From contig CANMOU010000002.1 in NCBI GenBank assembly GCA_947499555.1, forward strand, positions 135,001 to 199,000: a DNA stretch of 64,000 nucleotides, written 5' to 3'. A model generated the notes under the pieces. That model ran no database searches. It was given only the letters and a program-made list of their open reading frames with translations, and had not been told where the DNA came from. Positions 44,251-53,499 of this stretch are shown in pieces. Source of the DNA: an uncultured Roseovarius sp. Lineage in GTDB: Bacteria > Pseudomonadota > Alphaproteobacteria > Rhodobacterales > Rhodobacteraceae. Numbering within the stretch: the stretch's first letter is position 1; each line of letters opens with the position of its first letter. The translations under genes and the position numbers were made by a program.

Positions 44251-44323
44251 TCTTTCTTTTTGCCAAAAATATCCACGCGCAACCTTTACGCCGGGCGTTG
44301 CACTCGACATGCTCACCAAAAGC

Positions 44324-44367
44324 ACCGACGTGATACCGACACAATACCGACGCGATACCGACGTCGA
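44324..44367. repeat. Four 11-bp tandem repeats, locus B (same family as 17279-17322)
   Basis: Units: ACCGACGTGAT, ACCGACACAAT, ACCGACGCGAT, ACCGACGTCGA. Like locus A there are exactly four units, and the last ends in CGACGTCG instead of continuing GAT/AAT. It lies in the lpdA leader, ending 21 bp before the ATG and 7 bp before the ribosome site. Confidence 0.8.
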
Positions 44368-44388
44368 ACATCCCAAGGAGAACACCCA

Positions 44389-45783
44389 ATGGCAGCCTAT
44401 GATGTGATCGTAATCGGTTCGGGTCCGGGCGGCTATGTGGCGGCCATCCGCTGTGCGCAGTTGGGCCTGAAAACCGCCTGCGTCGAGGGGCGCGAAACAC
44501 TTGGCGGCACCTGCCTGAATGTCGGGTGTATTCCGTCCAAAGCGCTGCTGCATGCCTCACATATGCTTCATGAAGCGGAGCATAATTTCAGCACCATGGG
44601 TCTTAAGGGCAAAGCACCCTCTGTCGACTGGAAACAGATGTTGACCTACAAGGATGACGTCATCGGCCAGAACACCAAGGGCATCGAATTTCTCTTTAAG
44701 AAGAACAAGATAGACTGGCACAGAGGCTGGGGCTCTATTCCCGATGTTGGCAAGGTCAAAGTGGGCGACGAGGTGCATGAGGCCAAGAACATCATCATCG
44801 CCAGCGGGTCAGAGGCGTCGCCCGTCCCCGGGGCCGATGTGGTGGTGGACGAAAAAGTCATCGTGACCTCCACCGGGGCACTGGAACTGGCCAAGATCCC
44901 CAAGAAATTGGTGGTGATCGGTGCCGGCGTCATCGGGCTTGAAATGGGCAGCGTCTACGCCCGTCTTGGCACGGAGGTCACTGTCGTGGAATTCCTCGAC
45001 GCGATCACGCCCGGTATGGACGGCGAGGTGCAGAAAACCTTTCAACGCATGCTCAAGAAACAGGGGATCACCTTCATCATGGGGGCTGCCGTGCAGAAAA
45101 CCGAGGCCACGAAGACCAAGGCCAAGGTGCATTACAAGCTGCACAAGGATGACAGCGACCAAGTGCTTGACGCCGATGTGGTCCTCGTGGCCACTGGCAG
45201 GCGTCCCTATACCGAGGGTCTCGGGCTAGAGGGTTTGGGCATTGAGACCAGCAAGGGCGGCCAGATCAAAACCGATGATCATTGGCAGACTAACGTCAAA
45301 GGCATCTATGCCATCGGCGATGCGATTGACGGCCCGATGCTTGCGCACAAGGCCGAGGATGAGGGCATGGCCGCCGCAGAGGTCATTGCGGGCAAACATG
45401 GCCATGTGAATTACGGCGTCATTCCGGGCGTGATTTACACCCATCCCGAAGTGGCCAGCGTCGGCAAGACCGAAGAACAGCTCAAGGATGAAGGTCGCGC
45501 CTATAAGGTCGGCAAGTTCTCCTTCATGGGCAATGGCCGCGCCAAAGCTGTGTTCGCGGGCGACGGGTTTGTGAAACTTCTGGCCGACAAAACCACCGAC
45601 CGTATTCTCGGTGCACACATTATCGGCCCCGCAGCGGGGGATCTCATTCACGAGGTTTGTGTTGCGATGGAATTTGGAGCCTCAGCCGAAGACCTGGCGC
45701 TGACCTGTCACGCGCACCCGACCTACTCAGAAGCAGTCCGCGAAGCAGCGCTGGCCTGTGGGGACGGCGCGATCCACGCCTGA
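44389..45783 (+). CDS. lpdA: Dihydrolipoyl dehydrogenase (E3)
   Basis: 464 residues. It re-oxidises dihydrolipoamide of the 2-oxoacid dehydrogenase complexes with NAD. FAD motif [20 protein letters not shown]; redox disulfide [22 protein letters not shown] motif [20 protein letters not shown]; and C-terminal His-x4-Glu in [18 protein letters not shown] at 44389 is set by AAGGAG 8 bp upstream; a longer frame from 44260 reads through the tandem repeat and is rejected. Located after MAPEG, it probably serves the SucAB complex. The four-unit repeat lies in its leader. Confidence 0.97.
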   Translation: MAAYDVIVIGSGPGGYVAAIRCAQLGLKTACVEGRETLGGTCLNVGCIPSKALLHASHMLHEAEHNFSTMGLKGKAPSVDWKQMLTYKDDVIGQNTKGIEFLFKKNKIDWHRGWGSIPDVGKVKVGDEVHEAKNIIIASGSEASPVPGADVVVDEKVIVTSTGALELAKIPKKLVVIGAGVIGLEMGSVYARLGTEVTVVEFLDAITPGMDGEVQKTFQRMLKKQGITFIMGAAVQKTEATKTKAKVHYKLHKDDSDQVLDADVVLVATGRRPYTEGLGLEGLGIETSKGGQIKTDDHWQTNVKGIYAIGDAIDGPMLAHKAEDEGMAAAEVIAGKHGHVNYGVIPGVIYTHPEVASVGKTEEQLKDEGRAYKVGKFSFMGNGRAKAVFAGDGFVKLLADKTTDRILGAHIIGPAAGDLIHEVCVAMEFGASAEDLALTCHAHPTYSEAVREAALACGDGAIHA

Positions 45784-45921
45784 TCTGACGTGACCTGACC
45801 CGACTTGGCTTGCGGCGCAGAGTCTGTGCAACAGCCTGAATTTTAGGGTATTTCCGTCAATCTTTGGCCACAAAACAAAGCCTGAATGCGCATCGAAAAT
45901 TTGGATAGGAGTTCATTTTCG

Positions 45922-46773
45922 ATGCGTAATTTTATGATGGCTCTCCTGGCCACCACCTGTCTTGTCGCCTTCCCCGACCCGGCCGAAGCCCGGCGCGGCG
46001 GGTCCGAGCACCAGGAGCTGTTATTTGTCGCCGACACCAAGATTGTCGAACAGGGCGTGCCTTATTCCTTGTGCATTCTTGTGAATGAACGCTCGGCTTT
46101 TGGCATCAACCTCTTTCGTAGCGTTGAGACATATGCCCTGGCCGAAAACAAGTGTGATACGAAGTCCTACTATCCAATGTCGGTCGAAGATATCGCTGAG
46201 GCCAAAGAGGCGGGTATGATTGATAACGTGATCCCCAACGAGCCTAGGCTGTCTACGTCAAACCTGATTATGGGCCACATAGGCTGGCTATTGGTGGCGG
46301 GTGTTCTGGCATTTGCAGCCTATGGTGCGCTGAAAGCCCGCAAACGCCGCCAGGAACGTCAGGGTATGATGGGCGAGGCCTCTCCCGCTGCTGTAGCGAT
46401 CCTGGATGCCATGTGTCATGCGGCCAAGACGGACGGGCATATTGATGCCTCTGAGGTCGCCGCCATTGCCGATGCGGCAGAGCGGATGACCGGCGAGAGC
46501 TTTGATCCGGCAGAGGTCGCTAAAATGGCCGAACTTGCCGAGGGCAAACCCACGGACAAAGACTTCAAACGTCTCGTCAAGGGGCGCACAGCGCCAGAGT
46601 TTGAAGTCATGATGCGTGGTGTTCTCATGGTTGTTGCCGCCGATGGCCGGTTGGCGGACAGCGAACAGCAGTTTGTCGGTAAACTGGCAAAAGCTATGCG
46701 GATGTCTGGCGAGCAAGTGCAGAATATCCTGCGTGACGTGGTTGGCTCGGCGCAGGGACGGCCAGCGGAATAA
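45922..46773 (+). CDS. Exported/membrane protein with TerB-like C-terminal domain
   Basis: 283 residues. Signal-like N-terminus (FMMALLATTCLVAFPDPAEA), an exported domain of about 100 residues with two cysteines (YSLCILVNERSAFG, ENKCDTKSYYP), one membrane helix at about 112-133 (IGWLLVAGVLAFAAYGALKA), then a basic stop-transfer KARKRRQERQ and a cytoplasmic helical domain (LDAMCHAAKTDGHIDASEV; VVAADGRLADSEQQFV) with the Asp-Gly repeats of TerB/DjlA-type domains. It may link an envelope signal to the cytoplasm. AGGAG lies 10 bp upstream. Function unknown; no tellurite genes nearby. Confidence 0.78.
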   Translation: MRNFMMALLATTCLVAFPDPAEARRGGSEHQELLFVADTKIVEQGVPYSLCILVNERSAFGINLFRSVETYALAENKCDTKSYYPMSVEDIAEAKEAGMIDNVIPNEPRLSTSNLIMGHIGWLLVAGVLAFAAYGALKARKRRQERQGMMGEASPAAVAILDAMCHAAKTDGHIDASEVAAIADAAERMTGESFDPAEVAKMAELAEGKPTDKDFKRLVKGRTAPEFEVMMRGVLMVVAADGRLADSEQQFVGKLAKAMRMSGEQVQNILRDVVGSAQGRPAE

Positions 46774-46806
46774 CAGGTGAACCTGTGGCTTCGCCTCAGG
46801 GCGGGG

Positions 46807-47409
46807 TCACCACATGGTTTTAGCTGCGCGTGCCCGCCAGGCTGCGTCATATTCGGCGCCGCCCTCTTCGCCGTCCGAAGCCTCAGCTAACATTTCACCC
46901 ACTGTGGGCAGGTCAGCACTGTCATCGCGTAACCAGATCTCCGCGCGCATCGGCGCGCGGGCGCATTGGGTGTAAATCTCGGCGATCTTGATCACGATCA
47001 CCGTGGCAGGCTGGCGTCCCTTGCGCTCGAACCGGGCGCGCAGGCCCGCATCAGCGGTCAGCCGCGCTTGACCATTAACCCGCACCACCGTGTTCGATCC
47101 CGGCACCATGAACATCAGCGACACGCGCCCGTCCTCGACGATGTTGCGCAGGGAATCGAGCCGGTTGTTGCCGCGCCAGTCGGGCATGGCCAGCGTCTTT
47201 TCATCAAGCTCGGTTACCACCGGGCCGTCATCGCCGCGCGGGCTGCCATCGGTGCCATTCGGTCCCACTGTACTCAGCAGGCAAAACCGGGATGTCATAA
47301 TCCATTTTCGGTAAAGCGGCGTCAGGCGATGCACGACCTTCCGCAAAGACGCGGCCCCGGGCTGCCCGTAAAGCGCCTCGAGCGAGGCTATGTCTTCAAG
47401 ATACTCCAT
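46807..47409 (-). CDS. Pyridoxamine 5'-phosphate oxidase-family (FMN) protein
   Basis: 200 residues, split-barrel flavin-binding fold of the MSMEG_1061-like PPOX group: FCLLSTVGPNGTDGSPRGD, LAMPDWRGNNRLDSLRNI and VSLMFMVPGSNTVVRVNGQA. It probably binds FMN or F420 and reduces a small molecule; it is not the vitamin B6 enzyme PdxH. ATG at 47409 is used; a TTG 9 bp earlier is also possible. It overlaps the plsC end by 14 bp and is last of the ftsE-ftsX-plsC run. Confidence 0.85.
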   Translation of the reverse strand: MEYLEDIASLEALYGQPGAASLRKVVHRLTPLYRKWIMTSRFCLLSTVGPNGTDGSPRGDDGPVVTELDEKTLAMPDWRGNNRLDSLRNIVEDGRVSLMFMVPGSNTVVRVNGQARLTADAGLRARFERKGRQPATVIVIKIAEIYTQCARAPMRAEIWLRDDSADLPTVGEMLAEASDGEEGGAEYDAAWRARAAKTMW

Positions 47410-48136
47410 CCAGATCAAATCCCGCCTCGCGCATCAGCCGGTTGGAATTGGTCTCAATCACCTCTTCCAGCTCGGCCATGAACACCTCTTTTTCCTTGCC
47501 CGCCGGAATGCGGGGCAGAAATTCGACAACCGCCAGGCCGGGTTTGCGCATGATGCCCTTGCGCGGCCAGAAGACGCCGACATTCGTGGCCACCGGCACG
47601 CAATCTTGCCCGGTTTCCTCGTAAAGAATGCTAGAGCCGATCTTGTAGGGCGCCCTCACGCCCGGTGCGATGCGCGTGCCTTGAGGGTAGATGATCAGTT
47701 GTCCGGGCGTTTGGTGACCGTTCGCCACATCCTCGACCATTTTCTTGATGGCCTGGCTGCGCTTACCACGATCCACTGGCACACAACCCAGACGCAAACC
47801 GTATTGACCCAGAATGGGCGCATACATCAACTCGCGCTTCATGATGAACTTGCCCGCAGGGACCGCGTTGAAGATCAGGATGATATCAAGGAAGGACTGG
47901 TGCTTGGCCACGATCAATACTTCGTCCGCGGGCGGCGTCCCGCGCACTTCCGTGCGCAGACCCACCATCCAGCGCGCAGTCCAGCGCACCCAGACACACC
48001 ATGTTTTACACGCAACATTGGCCCCACGGCGGCTAAACAGGGCCCAGGGCAGAAAGAGAATACCGAATGGCAGCATCATGAAATAGATCTGCGCGACAAA
48101 GACCGCCGAGCGAAGCCACTGGACTGCGTCCCTCAT
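47396..48136 (-). CDS. plsC: 1-acyl-sn-glycerol-3-phosphate acyltransferase
   Basis: 246 residues. It converts lysophosphatidate to phosphatidate. An N-terminal membrane helix (SAVFVAQIYFMMLPFGILFL) precedes the catalytic His-x4-Asp in VAKHQSFLDIILIF; YPQGTR corresponds to the substrate-binding FPEGTR motif and PVATNVGVFW to motif IV. The start at 48136 (MRDAVQWLRSA) overlaps the ftsX stop as ATGA; an in-frame extension to 48229 lies inside ftsX and is rejected. Pairing with ftsEX links membrane lipid synthesis to division. Confidence 0.93.
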   Translation of the reverse strand: MRDAVQWLRSAVFVAQIYFMMLPFGILFLPWALFSRRGANVACKTWCVWVRWTARWMVGLRTEVRGTPPADEVLIVAKHQSFLDIILIFNAVPAGKFIMKRELMYAPILGQYGLRLGCVPVDRGKRSQAIKKMVEDVANGHQTPGQLIIYPQGTRIAPGVRAPYKIGSSILYEETGQDCVPVATNVGVFWPRKGIMRKPGLAVVEFLPRIPAGKEKEVFMAELEEVIETNSNRLMREAGFDLDGVS

Positions 48137-49038
48137 GACAAATCCTTCAACGTCTTGCGGGCCGCCGCACGTGTTGCGGCAAAAGACACCGCTGCGGCCA
48201 GAGGGGGGATCACGATCAGCCATAGCCACTGCCAGCCTTGAAACCCGAGGCCGGTCAGGAACCCACCTTCTTCCTGCGCGGCAGGCAAGAAGAAAACAGC
48301 CAACCCCCCCAGAAAAACGCCAGCGGCGGCCCCGAGCAGGGCTCGCAAGGTAAACCGGCGAACGAAGGCGCGGGCAATATAGCTGTCACGCGCGCCGACA
48401 AGGCGGAGGACGGTGATCACCTGCGTGTTGGCCGCCAGGGCCGAATTTGCCGCAAGCGTGATCATCGCCGCTGTGGTGCCCGCGATCAGAAGAAGCGACA
48501 CAAGACCTAAGGTTCGCAGCCGAGAGGCCGCATCGACAAGCGGCCTGCGCCAGCGGGTATGATCATCCAGAACCGCACCGGGCACTTCGGCAGCAAGCCG
48601 CAGGCGCAAGCCCTCGGCATCAAATCCGGCGCCCTCTTCGATCACCTCGATAAGCTGCGGGATGGGCAGGGTCTCGACCGGCAAATCCGGGCCGAACCAC
48701 GGCTCCAGAAGGGCACGCTGCTCTGCCTCGTCCAAAGCGCGAGCTGATGCGACACCGGACGTGGTGCCAAGGACACGCAGGGCCGCCTCTGTCTGCGCTT
48801 GAACCTGTCCATCGGGCGCGGAAATGCGGATCGTCGAGCTTTGTGCAAGCTCCGAGCCCCAGCGATCCGCCAACCGCCCGGTTGCCATGGAGAGCGCGAC
48901 GGCAAAAACGGCAAGAAACGCCATCGCCGCCGCGCTGAAAAGCGTGAGCGAAGCGGTGTAGCCCGTTGGTGGAACGACGCGGTCGGCCTGAGTATCACCG
49001 GCCACGAAATCCATGATCTTGGACACGTCCATCTTCAC
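48133..49038 (-). CDS. ftsX: FtsX, cell-division ABC transporter permease
   Basis: 301 residues with four membrane helices: one N-terminal (LFSAAAMAFLAVFAVALSMA), a periplasmic loop of about 120 residues, and three C-terminal helices. The C-terminal FtsX core reads LRLVGARDSYIARAFVRRF. With FtsE it controls peptidoglycan hydrolases at the septum. The GTG at 49038 overlaps the ftsE stop (GTGA); the ATG at 49032 is an alternative. Sequence divergence from enterobacterial FtsX is usual for the class. Confidence 0.88.
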   Translation of the reverse strand: MKMDVSKIMDFVAGDTQADRVVPPTGYTASLTLFSAAAMAFLAVFAVALSMATGRLADRWGSELAQSSTIRISAPDGQVQAQTEAALRVLGTTSGVASARALDEAEQRALLEPWFGPDLPVETLPIPQLIEVIEEGAGFDAEGLRLRLAAEVPGAVLDDHTRWRRPLVDAASRLRTLGLVSLLLIAGTTAAMITLAANSALAANTQVITVLRLVGARDSYIARAFVRRFTLRALLGAAAGVFLGGLAVFFLPAAQEEGGFLTGLGFQGWQWLWLIVIPPLAAAVSFAATRAAARKTLKDLS

Positions 49039-49712
49039 AGATCGGCCCCCGCAAGCTGGAGGCGCTGATTGGAGATGCGCAAAACACGCGCCTGAACATG
49101 TGTTTTCGCGGCCCGGATCAGGGCAAGATCATGCGTGGCCACCATGATCGTTTTACCCATCCGATTCAGTTCAATGAGCAATCGCAGAAGGCGTTGGGAC
49201 ATTTCCCAATCGACATTGCCGGTTGGCTCGTCGGCGAGAATGGCATCGGGTGACATGATCACCGCGCGTGCCAGTGCCGCGCGTTGCCGCTCGCCGCCCG
49301 ACAACTCCGGCGGCAGGGCGTTCGCGCGGCTCTTGAGGCCAACCCAGGTCATCAATTCGCTCAGATTGGCCGACTGGCTTAGCAGATCACGCCCCGAAAC
49401 CACCAAAGGCAGCGCAATGTTGTCCGAAACATTCATGTGATCCAGAAACTGGCAATCCTGATGCACAACTCCGATCCTTCGACGCGCCATGGCGATGTCA
49501 TCGCGTTCCATCGCATGCACATCCTGGCCAAAAAGGCTGACCTGACCGCCGGTTGGGAAGAGCGCGCCGTAACACAATTTTAAGAGCGTTGTCTTACCAG
49601 ATCCGGATGGTCCGGTGAGAAAGTGAAACGAACCGGGCTGCAGCTTGAGCGAGATATCACTCAGCAGTTCACCGCCACCATAGCTGTAGGCCACATTGTC
49701 CAGCTCGATCAA
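49035..49712 (-). CDS. ftsE: FtsE, cell-division ATP-binding protein
   Basis: 225 residues. Walker A is TGPSGSGKTTLLKLCYG, the Q-loop HQDCQFLDHMNV, the signature LSGGERQRAALARA, Walker B AILADEPTGN and the H-loop VATHD. IELDNVAYSYGGG begins the family core. A TTG at 49712 (GGGGG 8 bp upstream) is proposed as start; this gives the usual length, whereas the frame open to 49784 would add 24 atypical residues. Some doubt about the start remains. It heads the operon ftsE-ftsX-plsC-PPOX, divergent from the zinc-ribbon gene. Confidence 0.9.
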   Translation of the reverse strand: MIELDNVAYSYGGGELLSDISLKLQPGSFHFLTGPSGSGKTTLLKLCYGALFPTGGQVSLFGQDVHAMERDDIAMARRRIGVVHQDCQFLDHMNVSDNIALPLVVSGRDLLSQSANLSELMTWVGLKSRANALPPELSGGERQRAALARAVIMSPDAILADEPTGNVDWEMSQRLLRLLIELNRMGKTIMVATHDLALIRAAKTHVQARVLRISNQRLQLAGADL

Positions 49713-49881
49713 AGTCTGTGCCCCCGTTTCATTTGTCCCTACATGCCCCACGAGACACAGTTGTGCAACGATCACGAAGACCAAACCTTTGCTCTTTTCG
49801 GCTGACGCGTTTGCCCCTATGGTCTGAATATTCCCTAGACGCGCACGGGCCGTGCCGTAGCGCCAAGCAAAGGTTGGTCAT

Positions 49882-50838
49882 ATGCGGCTGATTTGCCCGA
49901 ACTGCGGGGCACAATATGAAGTACCGGACGAGGTGATCCCGACGTCCGGGCGCGACGTGCAGTGTTCGGATTGCGGCACAACATGGTTTCAGAACCATCC
50001 CGATCACGTCCCCGAACCGGAAGAAGAAGCTGTCGATGACTGGCAGGAAGAATTTTCCGAAGAGGAGGAGCCCGATAGCCCTGAGCCCGATGACACGCCC
50101 TCTGTCGACGAGATTGCGGCGTCTGAGGTAGCTGAGGAAACCACCGACGAGGACGGCCCATCGGACGTAGAGCGGATGGTCGAAGCGCATGCGGATACGA
50201 CCGAAGAGTTCGAAGAAGACTACGAAGATGACGAGGCGGATGAGGACCCATCGACGCCTGAGGAAACAACCGCATTTTCCCGGCAGCTCGATCCGTCTGT
50301 CGCTGAAGTTCTCCGTGAGGAGGCCGCTTTAGAGGCCAGCGCACGCGCAACGGAGCAACATGGAAGCCTTGAGACCCAGCAGGACCTCGGGCTTGAAAGC
50401 CATGAAAGTGCCGCGCAACAAAGATCAGAAGAGGCGCGCAGCCGTATGGCGCGCCTACGAGGAGATGAGGCCGCCGAAGATCTGGATACGATGGCCGAGT
50501 CAGAGCTGGATGATCAGGCCTCGCGCCGCAATCTGCTCCCGGATATTGACGAAATCAATTCGTCGCTTGGCCCCGACCAAGCGCAAGAGACCGCGGCGGC
50601 CTCTGCCGATCCTTCGGCTGTGGCCACACATCAGAAAAGTGGGTTCCGCACCGGGTTCCGGCTTGCAATCGTCTTGGCAGTCTTGGCGCTGCTGCTTTAC
50701 ATCTTCGCCCCGCAGCTGGGGAATGCCGTGCCACCATTGGCCGAGCCGATGGCGCAGTATCAAGGCATGGTCGATGGCTGGCGGGCCGCGCTTGATGGCG
50801 TCATCAACAACTTCGCATCGTCTTTGTCAGAGGAGTAA
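49882..50838 (+). CDS. Zinc-ribbon (MJ0042-type) protein with acidic linker and one membrane helix
   Basis: 318 residues. Residues 1-37 are a two-knuckle zinc ribbon (MRLICPNCGAQYEVPDEVIP, then CSDCGTTWF), the MJ0042 family motif. Residues about 45-235 are extremely acidic and low in complexity, with runs of Glu/Asp. A single membrane helix (FRLAIVLAVLALLLYIFA) is at about 258-275, and a 40-residue tail ends ASSLSEE. Topology suggests a cytoplasmic ribbon and acidic arm tethered to the membrane. It is divergent from ftsE, with 170 bp shared upstream, and convergent with the DUF4175 gene. Role unknown; a scaffold or sensor is possible. Confidence 0.82.
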   Translation: MRLICPNCGAQYEVPDEVIPTSGRDVQCSDCGTTWFQNHPDHVPEPEEEAVDDWQEEFSEEEEPDSPEPDDTPSVDEIAASEVAEETTDEDGPSDVERMVEAHADTTEEFEEDYEDDEADEDPSTPEETTAFSRQLDPSVAEVLREEAALEASARATEQHGSLETQQDLGLESHESAAQQRSEEARSRMARLRGDEAAEDLDTMAESELDDQASRRNLLPDIDEINSSLGPDQAQETAAASADPSAVATHQKSGFRTGFRLAIVLAVLALLLYIFAPQLGNAVPPLAEPMAQYQGMVDGWRAALDGVINNFASSLSEE

Positions 50839-50859
50839 CGGCTAGCCGTCTGGCCCACT

Positions 50860-53463
50860 CTAGAAGCGGTCCAGAAGCCTGCGCAGATAGTCCAGCTCGA
50901 TCTCCGGGCGTCCGGTTTCGCCCGAGCGGCGTCTGATCTCGTCCAGCAATTCTCCTGCACGGCGATAGACATCATCCCGCGCCGTGAATTCACCCTGATC
51001 TCCGGCCAGACCGCGCTGTGAGCGGCCCAGCGGGTCGCGCTCGCCGAACTGCCCGAGGCTCTGGCTCTGTGCCTGACCTTGTCCCGGCTGACCCTCATTA
51101 TTCTCGGCCATGGCTTCGCCGAGGTTTCGCATACCCTCGCGCAGGGCCTCCATTGCCTCGGCCTGACGGTCGATGGCCTCGGGAAGGTTCTCGCCCCGCA
51201 GCGCGTCTTCCGCCCCGTCCATGGCGCGTCCCGCCCGATCAAGAGACTCCCGCGCCGAATCTCCGGCTTCTCCGCCTAGGCCTGGCAGGCCGTCTTGCTG
51301 GCGCTGAAGCTCTTGTCGCAAAGCGCGCTGACGATCTGCAAGGCTCTCGGCCAGTCCGCCGCCCTGCTGGCCTTCTGCGGTCTGGCTATCGCCTTCTCCG
51401 GACCCCGGCTGCTGGCCTTCACCCTGACCTTGGGTGCCTTCATGGCTTTGACCCTGTCCCTGACCGCCATTCCGGCCTTCATTGCCTTCCGCCTCGCCAG
51501 CCTGAGCACCGGGGTTGAATTGCTCCTGAAGATCGCGGAAGGCTTCATCCGAGAGGCCCTGCTGATTGCGCAACGTTTCCGCCAGCCCTTCCATGGCCTG
51601 CTGGCCGGGACTGTCGCCATTCTGACCTTGCCCTTCCGTGACCTGCAGGTTCTCCATCATCTGCTGGAATTCTTCGAGCGCCTGCTGCGCCTCGGCAAAG
51701 CGGCCCTGCTCCATCAATTCCTGGATCCGGTCCATCATGTCCTGCAGATCCTGCTGGTTGAGCGTCTGCATGTTTTCCGAAGATTGCTGTTCGCCACCTT
51801 GCTGGCCTTCGCGCTGCGCCTGCTGGCTGCGCTGGCGCAGGTAATCCTGCGTCGCGTCGCGCAACTCCTGCATCAGCCGGGCGATTTCCTCATCACTCGC
51901 CCCGTTGCGCATCGCCTCGCTCAAACGCTCTTGTGCCGCGCGCATACGTTCTAGCGCATCACCTATGTCACCGTCTTCAAGCAAAACCGCGAGATCCCAA
52001 AGCGCCTCTGCGATCTCGGCCTGGCTTTCATCGGTCAAGCCGTTATGACGCACAAGCGTCTCAAGCCGCCGCAGGATGACCCGCATCCGCAGATAGGCGG
52101 TGTCACTGCGGAACAATCCATCTTCCGGGGCATAGGACACCGCGCGCAGAATTTGAATGACGCGCTTTCCATTGCTCTTGGCCCAAAGCAAATCACGTCG
52201 CTGTTCGATGACAGACGCAGCGACCGGATCGAAAAAGCGCCGCGCGGGCAGGTCCATCAGCAAAACGTCACTCACACCCCTCTGCGCGGATGCGTCGCTC
52301 ACTTCCAATCGCAGCGTGACAGGCAAATGCGCCCAGGGATGCTGTGAGAGGTTTTCGATCAGCGCCTCGGCAAAATCATCCCGCCCGCCGGTGATCGGCA
52401 TCGGCAGATCAAGCACGATCGGCTCTCGCGGATCGGGGTCTGCGACAAGCCCATGGCGCCGGTCCACCGCTGCCAGATCAAGCTCAAAGGTCGCCGTGCC
52501 GCTTTCGACGCCATAGTCATCGCTGGCCTCGAAGGCCTGGCTCATCTGGCCATCGAACGTCACGTCAAGCTCTGCGACATTCGCCGTTACGCTTGGCGGC
52601 GTGTCCGGGGTCGCGGTGACCGCCCATTCGCGCCCACCGGGGCCATCAATGCGCAACGTGCCATCGGTTGTGATTTCAAATTCCTGTTCGGTATCGGTGG
52701 CGGCCCCCACATCATCGGTCCGGCCCGATACCGTCTCGGCCACGCTCAGATCACCAAGCTCGGTGTAAAGCCGGATCGTGACCCGGCTGCCTTGCGGCAC
52801 GCGAAAGCTCTCTTTCTGATCGTTCAGATAGAGGCTGGGCAGATTGGTGTAGGCCGGCGGCTCTATCCAGCCTTCCCAGGTTGGGCCGGTGACAACCTCG
52901 GCGCCTGTACCAGCGGCAAGTTGCGTCACCGATCCTGCGCGCCAGACCGATCCGAACAGCATCGCGACAACAAGACCCAAAAGCGCCACGTAGCGCAGCC
53001 CAAACGGATCGCGACGGGACAGTTTCAGATCAGGCTCAACCGCTTTTGCCTGTGCCGCGCGGTCTTCCATCCGCTTGAGATGCGCGCGCCACAGCTGCTC
53101 AGAGCCAAGATCGCCTTCGCCGATTGCCTGCTGGTCCGCCAGCGCCGACAACGGATGCCCCGGCAGCGCACCATCCATGCGGTCAATCGCCTGCTGACGA
53201 TCAGGCCAGCGGAACCGTCTTGCGCCCATGAGGACAAAGACAAGCGCCGCCAGGGAGGCAAGCAGGCCAATGATCCAGACAGCTTCGACCGGGGCAAGCT
53301 CATGCAGTCCAAGCATCAGCGCCGCAGCAACCGCTATAACAACACTCCAAAGAGGCCAGAAAGCATGCACGATACGCTCGGCAATCAGCCCCGCCCATGT
53401 CAGCGACAGCGGTCTGCGTAACCGTTTCAAGACTGGCGTCAGACGTCTCTGACTTTGTGCCAT
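50860..53463 (-). CDS. TIGR02302 / DUF4175 family membrane protein
   Basis: 867 residues. Three N-terminal membrane helices occur at about 37-165 (FWPLWSVVIAVAAALMLGL, WIIGLLASLAALVFVLMG, YVALLGLVVAMLFGSVW). A large middle region follows with immunoglobulin-like beta segments (WEGWIEPPAYTNLPSLYL; PPSVTANVAELDVTF). The C-terminal 300 residues are Gln/Gly/Glu-rich and of low complexity (GQQGGEQQSSENMQTLNQQD). The family is specific to alphaproteobacteria and unassigned, commonly placed next to lysA as here. AAGGG lies 8 bp upstream of the ATG. Confidence 0.88.
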   Translation of the reverse strand: MAQSQRRLTPVLKRLRRPLSLTWAGLIAERIVHAFWPLWSVVIAVAAALMLGLHELAPVEAVWIIGLLASLAALVFVLMGARRFRWPDRQQAIDRMDGALPGHPLSALADQQAIGEGDLGSEQLWRAHLKRMEDRAAQAKAVEPDLKLSRRDPFGLRYVALLGLVVAMLFGSVWRAGSVTQLAAGTGAEVVTGPTWEGWIEPPAYTNLPSLYLNDQKESFRVPQGSRVTIRLYTELGDLSVAETVSGRTDDVGAATDTEQEFEITTDGTLRIDGPGGREWAVTATPDTPPSVTANVAELDVTFDGQMSQAFEASDDYGVESGTATFELDLAAVDRRHGLVADPDPREPIVLDLPMPITGGRDDFAEALIENLSQHPWAHLPVTLRLEVSDASAQRGVSDVLLMDLPARRFFDPVAASVIEQRRDLLWAKSNGKRVIQILRAVSYAPEDGLFRSDTAYLRMRVILRRLETLVRHNGLTDESQAEIAEALWDLAVLLEDGDIGDALERMRAAQERLSEAMRNGASDEEIARLMQELRDATQDYLRQRSQQAQREGQQGGEQQSSENMQTLNQQDLQDMMDRIQELMEQGRFAEAQQALEEFQQMMENLQVTEGQGQNGDSPGQQAMEGLAETLRNQQGLSDEAFRDLQEQFNPGAQAGEAEGNEGRNGGQGQGQSHEGTQGQGEGQQPGSGEGDSQTAEGQQGGGLAESLADRQRALRQELQRQQDGLPGLGGEAGDSARESLDRAGRAMDGAEDALRGENLPEAIDRQAEAMEALREGMRNLGEAMAENNEGQPGQGQAQSQSLGQFGERDPLGRSQRGLAGDQGEFTARDDVYRRAGELLDEIRRRSGETGRPEIELDYLRRLLDRF

Positions 53464-53499
53464 AGGCGTATCCCTTATTGGCCCAGCGCAGGCATTGCG

